This document shows, piece after piece, positions 6,007-9,189 of a stretch of 9,189 nucleotides of DNA. The position numbers were made by a program, and so were the translations under genes. Source of the stretch: CAG-791 sp963658405. GTDB taxonomy: Bacteria; Bacillota; Clostridia; Lachnospirales; Lachnospiraceae. The DNA lies in the NCBI GenBank assembly GCA_963658405.1, contig CAVKQI010000096.1:1-9189 (forward strand), read 5' to 3'. The notes under the pieces were generated by a model that did no database searches, was not told where the DNA came from, and saw only the letters and a list, made by a program, of their open reading frames with translations. Within the stretch, counting starts at the first letter, position 1; each line of letters opens with the position of its first letter.

Positions 6007-7638
6007 CTATGAAAATACGACCTTTACCTGCTCGTATTCTCTCTGCATCTTTTTAAAGGACTCTTCGTCTCCGGATCCCACATCCGGGTGGAAGGCCCTG
6101 GCGAGCATTTTGTATCTCTTTTCTACTTTTTCCAAGGAATCGCAGCCGGAGAAATAGACTAAGCCATTTCCCTGCGCACTCTGATTCTCGTGATGATTCT
6201 CGTGATGCTCCTCATGGTATTCTTTGTGTTGCTGCTCACGCTGCTCCTCGTGAGATGCCTCACTGTGCTCCTCATGATGCGCCTGTTCGTAATAACGCTT
6301 TCCCTGCGCATCCTCATAAGGAGTGCAGGATTTGGCGCATTGAACGGCATTTACGATCTTAATGGGAGAATCCAGCACGTATACGACGCCGTCTGCATTC
6401 TGAAACTGCGGAAGTCCCTGCGGCGTAATATGCCAGTCGCTGTCCGATGCCCAATCTGTGTGGAAATTATTGATCACCTGCAGATATTCCCTGTTCCAGC
6501 GAACAACGGAGCCAATGAGACAGCACGCTGGCTTCACATAATAGTATTGATAGGGAAAACGCCTTCGATTCCGGGAGGTTTCTTCGCGGTCACGCATATA
6601 GAGATCTTTTTCGCTGTTATCCATCCTGATCTGGCCGCGCAGCGCGCCGATCAGCTCCTGCGCGCCTTCCTCCGCATCCCGCAGCTGGTCCGCTACTGTA
6701 TTATGCATGAGTTCGGCAAGATTTTCATATACCTTATCGACTTGCTGTATTGCTTTTACCAGACCGTCACACAGGATGGGTGTGTTGCAGATATACCAGG
6801 TTCGAAGTATGGCATCATCATAGGCATCCACGTTAGATTTAACATGAAAGGAAGCGCCGCCTGCCAGAGAAACATAGTTGTAAAAAGCAGGTATACGGAT
6901 CCCTTTTGATGAAATGAAATGTTCCAGCGCGTCTATATGCCATTCATTCTGCATGACAGGACTGACGATCTCCTGTCTGCTGTTTCCGAGTGTCTGTGTC
7001 CATTTGTCATCGGAAATATGATTCATCTCAAAGCTGCCGCTTCTGTTTTTGGCTTCGATCACAAATACAAGCCGGCCGTAGATGATAACAGCATCAATTT
7101 CCTCAAAAGAGCCGTTCGGCTCCGGTATAAAGAGATTGTAAAGGATGTGGAACTTTCTTCCCGGATAGGATTTCTTTAAGCGCTGATACTGTATGTCGAC
7201 CAGATACTCTCCCATAAGACCCTTGTCCTGCGCAACCGTCTCGAAGGGAAACCGGGTCTTGCGATAATACTCGGACTTATAATAATCCACGATATGGGAA
7301 TAGGCGCTCCTTGCATCCGTCTTTTGCAGGGATGAATGAATATTGACAATGGCCGAGCCTATAAGTCCATAATCAAGGACATCTGCAATACCGCTGGCAA
7401 TGGCATTGCTGCTGATCCTGTCAACACCGCAATAGGGACACCCCTGCCCTCTGTCTCTGGATGAAACATAATTTCCGCATCCATAACAGTAATAGCCCTG
7501 TACATTCTGCAGGATCTGTAAACTTTGTCTGGCCTTTTCTTCCGCGTCCGGCGCACTGTCTTTGACCAGTTTTTTCCCGCATTTGGAACAGAATTTTGCT
7601 CCTTCGCGGACCGGATTACCACACTGGGGACAAAACAT
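6007..7638 (-). CDS. Zinc-ribbon, NERD-domain and J-domain fusion protein
   Basis: The 543-aa product appears to combine four modules. Two zinc ribbons come first: C3, C6, C17, C20, and then C51, C54, C67, C70. A NERD (nuclease-related) domain follows at about 139-255, with GE (143-144), EID (180-182) and EAK (195-197). D182, E195 and K197 match the D...E-x-K signature of PD-(D/E)XK nucleases, so it may be catalytically competent. Residues about 300-450 are unassigned. A hydrophilic stretch (454-483) has 10 histidines among Glu, Gln and Asn. The C-terminus (about 493-543) resembles a J-domain, with HPD at 517-519 between two helices, suggesting contact with a DnaK-type chaperone. No signal peptide is seen. 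The ATG follows AGAGGTG (7649-7655) at a rather long 10-nt spacing. It lies 95 bp after a small zinc-ribbon membrane protein gene on the same strand. The biological role is not known to me. Confidence 0.85.
   Translation of the reverse strand: MFCPQCGNPVREGAKFCSKCGKKLVKDSAPDAEEKARQSLQILQNVQGYYCYGCGNYVSSRDRGQGCPYCGVDRISSNAIASGIADVLDYGLIGSAIVNIHSSLQKTDARSAYSHIVDYYKSEYYRKTRFPFETVAQDKGLMGEYLVDIQYQRLKKSYPGRKFHILYNLFIPEPNGSFEEIDAVIIYGRLVFVIEAKNRSGSFEMNHISDDKWTQTLGNSRQEIVSPVMQNEWHIDALEHFISSKGIRIPAFYNYVSLAGGASFHVKSNVDAYDDAILRTWYICNTPILCDGLVKAIQQVDKVYENLAELMHNTVADQLRDAEEGAQELIGALRGQIRMDNSEKDLYMRDREETSRNRRRFPYQYYYVKPACCLIGSVVRWNREYLQVINNFHTDWASDSDWHITPQGLPQFQNADGVVYVLDSPIKIVNAVQCAKSCTPYEDAQGKRYYEQAHHEEHSEASHEEQREQQHKEYHEEHHENHHENQSAQGNGLVYFSGCDSLEKVEKRYKMLARAFHPDVGSGDEESFKKMQREYEQVKVVFS
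6183..6206. repeat. Perfect 12-bp tandem duplication within the His-rich coding segment
   Basis: GATTCTCGTGAT at 6183-6194 is repeated directly at 6195-6206. It stays in frame and encodes a doubled His-His-Glu-Asn unit in the minus-strand gene. The nearby CTCCTCATG and CTCCTCGTG motifs are related, so the whole histidine-rich linker may have grown by slippage. Confidence 0.75.
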
Positions 7639-7657
7639 CTTCTTTTTTCACCTCTAT

Positions 7658-7709
7658 GCCGCTGCCCTGCAGCGGCAGCCGTGGAGAATTACGCGAAGGC
7701 GAATTCTCC
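7658..7709 (-). other. Two hairpins between the zinc-ribbon genes
   Basis: The first hairpin in transcription order uses GGAGAATT (7683-7690) and AATTCTCC (7702-7709), with CGC/GCG pairing inside after one unpaired base. The second uses GCCGCTGC (7658-7665) and GCAGCGGC (7669-7676) with a 3-nt loop. The second ends 2 bp upstream of the next gene's ribosome binding site. Neither has a following T tract, so they look like intercistronic stability or translation-control elements rather than terminators. Confidence 0.55.
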
Positions 7710-7733
7710 GTCAGGATTACCGACAGTCAGCTT

Positions 7734-8225
7734 TTATTTTATAAACCTTATATCTCCGAAATAAGGGATTTTATGCATCTTGTTGCTGACTGCGCCGATA
7801 AAGCAATAGATCCACAGTCCAAAGAGAGCCAGATAACCAAGCCCGCTCAATAATGCAAATAAGGAAAGAAAAGCCCCCATACACAGCAGGATATGACAGC
7901 CGATCCAAAACAGGAAAAGCCAGATAGCCTGATTGATGTGCAGATTCAGTACAGGATCCTTGCGATCCACATTGGCAATGATAGAAATGATAATCCCGGG
8001 AAGCCACAGGTAGGAGATGCAGCTCAAGGAATGGGTGGAAAGGAATTTAAAAGATCCATCTTTCTGTTCATGGTATCCGATATCCTCCCGGACATTCTGA
8101 TACCCGGTGTTCCCATATGCGCTCTCCTCCGGTCCAGCATTGCTGGCTCCCACCGGCTGACCGCAATTGAGGCAAAACATGTCCTCGTCGTTTAACTCTG
8201 CGCCGCAATTCTCACAATACTTCAT
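7734..8225 (-). CDS. Small zinc-ribbon membrane protein, DUF4870-like
   Basis: The 163-aa product begins with a zinc ribbon (C4, C7, C18, C21). A hydrophilic linker runs to about residue 60, and three hydrophobic segments follow at roughly 68-84, 99-119 and 121-147. The HINQAIWLFLF stretch (96-106), directly before and into the second segment, recalls the H-x-x-QA motif of DUF4870/Tic20-like small membrane proteins. I chose the ATG at 8223-8225 because GGAGGGAG (8231-8238) lies 5 nt upstream and the zinc ribbon starts at once. An in-frame GTG at 8286-8288 would add 21 residues but lacks a good binding site. It precedes the NERD-J gene by 95 bp on the same strand, and both start with the same type of ribbon. 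The pair probably shares a transcript and possibly a function. The molecular role is unknown. Confidence 0.85.
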   Translation of the reverse strand: MKYCENCGAELNDEDMFCLNCGQPVGASNAGPEESAYGNTGYQNVREDIGYHEQKDGSFKFLSTHSLSCISYLWLPGIIISIIANVDRKDPVLNLHINQAIWLFLFWIGCHILLCMGAFLSLFALLSGLGYLALFGLWIYCFIGAVSNKMHKIPYFGDIRFIK

Positions 8226-8269
8226 ATACTCTCCCTCCACTTTCTCTGCAGATCTTTTGCATACATCTT

Positions 8270-8287
8270 TGCAGGTATACTCCTGCA
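8270..8287. promoter_or_regulatory. Inverted repeat upstream of the small zinc-ribbon gene
   Basis: TGCAGG (8270-8275) and CCTGCA (8282-8287) are inverted around a 6-nt centre. It lies in the 95-bp gap between the TOPRIM gene and the small zinc-ribbon gene. It could be an operator or a leader hairpin. No convincing promoter was found in this gap, so the zinc-ribbon genes may be read from further upstream. Confidence 0.3.
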
Positions 8288-8320
8288 CCTTGACACTACT
8301 GCTACTGATAGTGCCATTTT

Positions 8321-9028
8321 CTACTGGTTACTTTTCAGGTTTTCCTGTTCAAAAAGGATCCGAAGATTGCTATGGCGATTCAGAGAATTTACTCCTGCTC
8401 GAATAAATGACCACGTCTGCGTATAACTTCCGGCAACTGCAACCTCATCAGATTCCATAAAGTCAATAAAGGCTTTTGGATTCTCTTCATATCGTTCTGC
8501 AAAATCATCGGCCAACTCTACTTTTTGATCGTCCGTCAGTTCCGTTGCCACATTATGCAGAACGTGTTCCATATTTCTTGAGAAATAGTAAATCGAATAG
8601 GGGATACTCGACTTCATTTTTCCGGTAGAACACAGGGAAGCCACCACACCGCTTTTCTTTTGATTCCGTCTCTGAATATACTTGACCTCGCCCGTTTCAA
8701 TGTGATCCTCAAAATACTGAACCCCTTTTTCTGTCCTGGCTATTACCAGATTATCAGGAATAAATGCCCCATCCGTATCTATCAAATGAACAATCTGCAG
8801 GATATCACTTTCTTTGTATGCGTACTTTTTCATCTCTGCTGCGACTCGCTTTGCCACATAACTTTTCGCATTCTGTGCAGTAATCGCATCTTCCATTGTA
8901 ATATCTCCATGAATCACATGGAAATGAACTTCTGCAGATGAAAAGATCTGTTTTAGGACAGAACTGAGCGCATCCTCATCTGTCGGGCCTTCTACAATCA
9001 CAAAGATAACTTTCTTAGCTTTCGACAT
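8321..9028 (-). CDS. TOPRIM-fold protein, OLD/AriB-like candidate
   Basis: The 235-aa product has the two signatures of the TOPRIM fold: VIFVIVEGPTDED (7-19), with the conserved E13, and HLIDTDG (81-87), with the D84-x-D86 pair. These residues bind Mg2+ in TOPRIM nucleases and topoisomerases. The rest is mixed helical with no membrane segment. In bacterial defence, stand-alone TOPRIM proteins commonly pair with an SMC/AAA-like ATPase gene, as in PARIS (AriA-AriB). Here the start codon overlaps the 3' end of an upstream gene by 14 bp, which suggests such a coupled pair. I prefer the ATG at 9026-9028 because the TOPRIM strand begins straight after it. Its binding site is weak, which fits translational coupling; an alternative start at 9070 adds 14 residues. 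Base composition is clearly lower in G+C than the rhamnosidase. The TOPRIM call is fairly strong, the system type is not. Confidence 0.75.
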   Translation of the reverse strand: MSKAKKVIFVIVEGPTDEDALSSVLKQIFSSAEVHFHVIHGDITMEDAITAQNAKSYVAKRVAAEMKKYAYKESDILQIVHLIDTDGAFIPDNLVIARTEKGVQYFEDHIETGEVKYIQRRNQKKSGVVASLCSTGKMKSSIPYSIYYFSRNMEHVLHNVATELTDDQKVELADDFAERYEENPKAFIDFMESDEVAVAGSYTQTWSFIRAGVNSLNRHSNLRILFEQENLKSNQ

Positions 9029-9188
9029 GAGCTTCCACCGCCTTTCCAGCACGACGGAATGCACGTCCAATCGCTACACTATCCGTTTCCTCATACATCT
9101 CCTGTTTCTGGCCTCCCAGCCTCAGGCTGCGCAACTACAGGTCACGAAGATTATTATTTGTCTGCACGTTCTGCAGACGGATATATCG
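9015..9188 (-). CDS. 3' end of an upstream gene (possibly an ATPase), with an in-frame TAG
   Basis: One minus-strand frame runs in from the window edge. It encodes RYIRLQNVQTNNNLRDL, meets TAG at 9135-9137, and then continues for 38 codons (for example AIGRAFRRAGKAVEAHVES) to TAA at 9015-9017. Both halves look like coding sequence in the same frame, and the final stop overlaps the TOPRIM start by 14 bp, the usual layout of a coupled gene pair. One C-to-T change (CAG to TAG) would explain the break; a sequencing error or a true early stop are alternatives. No ATPase motif is inside the window, so the ATPase identity comes only from the TOPRIM partner. A 27-codon ORF from the ATG at 9098-9100 after CAGGAG is possible but less likely. 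Confidence 0.45.
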
Positions 9189-9189
9189 G

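Noticed and set aside
6183..6289. CRISPR-like or minisatellite array
   Set aside because: The repeats are short, have no spacers and lie in frame inside a coding region.
8226..8288. GTG start at 8288 for the small zinc-ribbon gene
   Set aside because: The ATG at 8225 has a near-perfect ribosome binding site at the right distance, and the extra 21 residues show no domain.
8290..8295. A perfect TTGACA on the plus strand
   Set aside because: At 17 bp spacing there is no -10 box, and no plus-strand gene follows.

Overview
The window looks like a chromosomal segment of a gut Firmicute, most likely a Lachnospiraceae-type clostridium. This rests on strong AGGAGG-type ribosome binding sites, GPH-type sugar import, a long AraC-family regulator and a cytoplasmic GH78 rhamnosidase. 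It is an inference from style, since there is no rRNA or marker gene.

Positions 1-5947 form a rhamnoside-use locus. A GPH-family sugar:cation symporter (minus, 3000-4382) and a GH78 alpha-L-rhamnosidase without signal peptide (minus, 147-2900) form an operon that ends in a strong hairpin terminator (107-136). An AraC-family regulator (plus, 4763-5947) is divergent from them. The 380-bp divergent region holds two pairs of a TTGTTC half-site, each pair offset by exactly 20 bp, overlapping likely face-to-face promoters. The simple model is that the regulator senses a rhamnoside or a product and turns on import; the rhamnoside is then cleaved inside the cell.

A hairpin at 5961-5993 separates this locus from a second, minus-strand set. 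That set contains a 543-aa protein with an unusual layout (two zinc ribbons, a NERD nuclease-like domain, a His/Glu-rich linker and a C-terminal J-domain; 6007-7638), a small zinc-ribbon membrane protein (7734-8225), a TOPRIM-fold protein (8321-9028), and the 3' end of an overlapping upstream gene (9015-9188) that carries an in-frame TAG. The last two resemble the ATPase-plus-TOPRIM pairs of anti-phage systems (OLD, PARIS and similar), but the ATPase body lies outside the window. The NERD-J protein with its membrane zinc-ribbon partner is the best candidate for something undescribed.

No tRNA, rRNA, CRISPR array, insertion sequence or origin was seen. The only stretch over 300 bases without a gene is 4383-4762, and it is regulatory.
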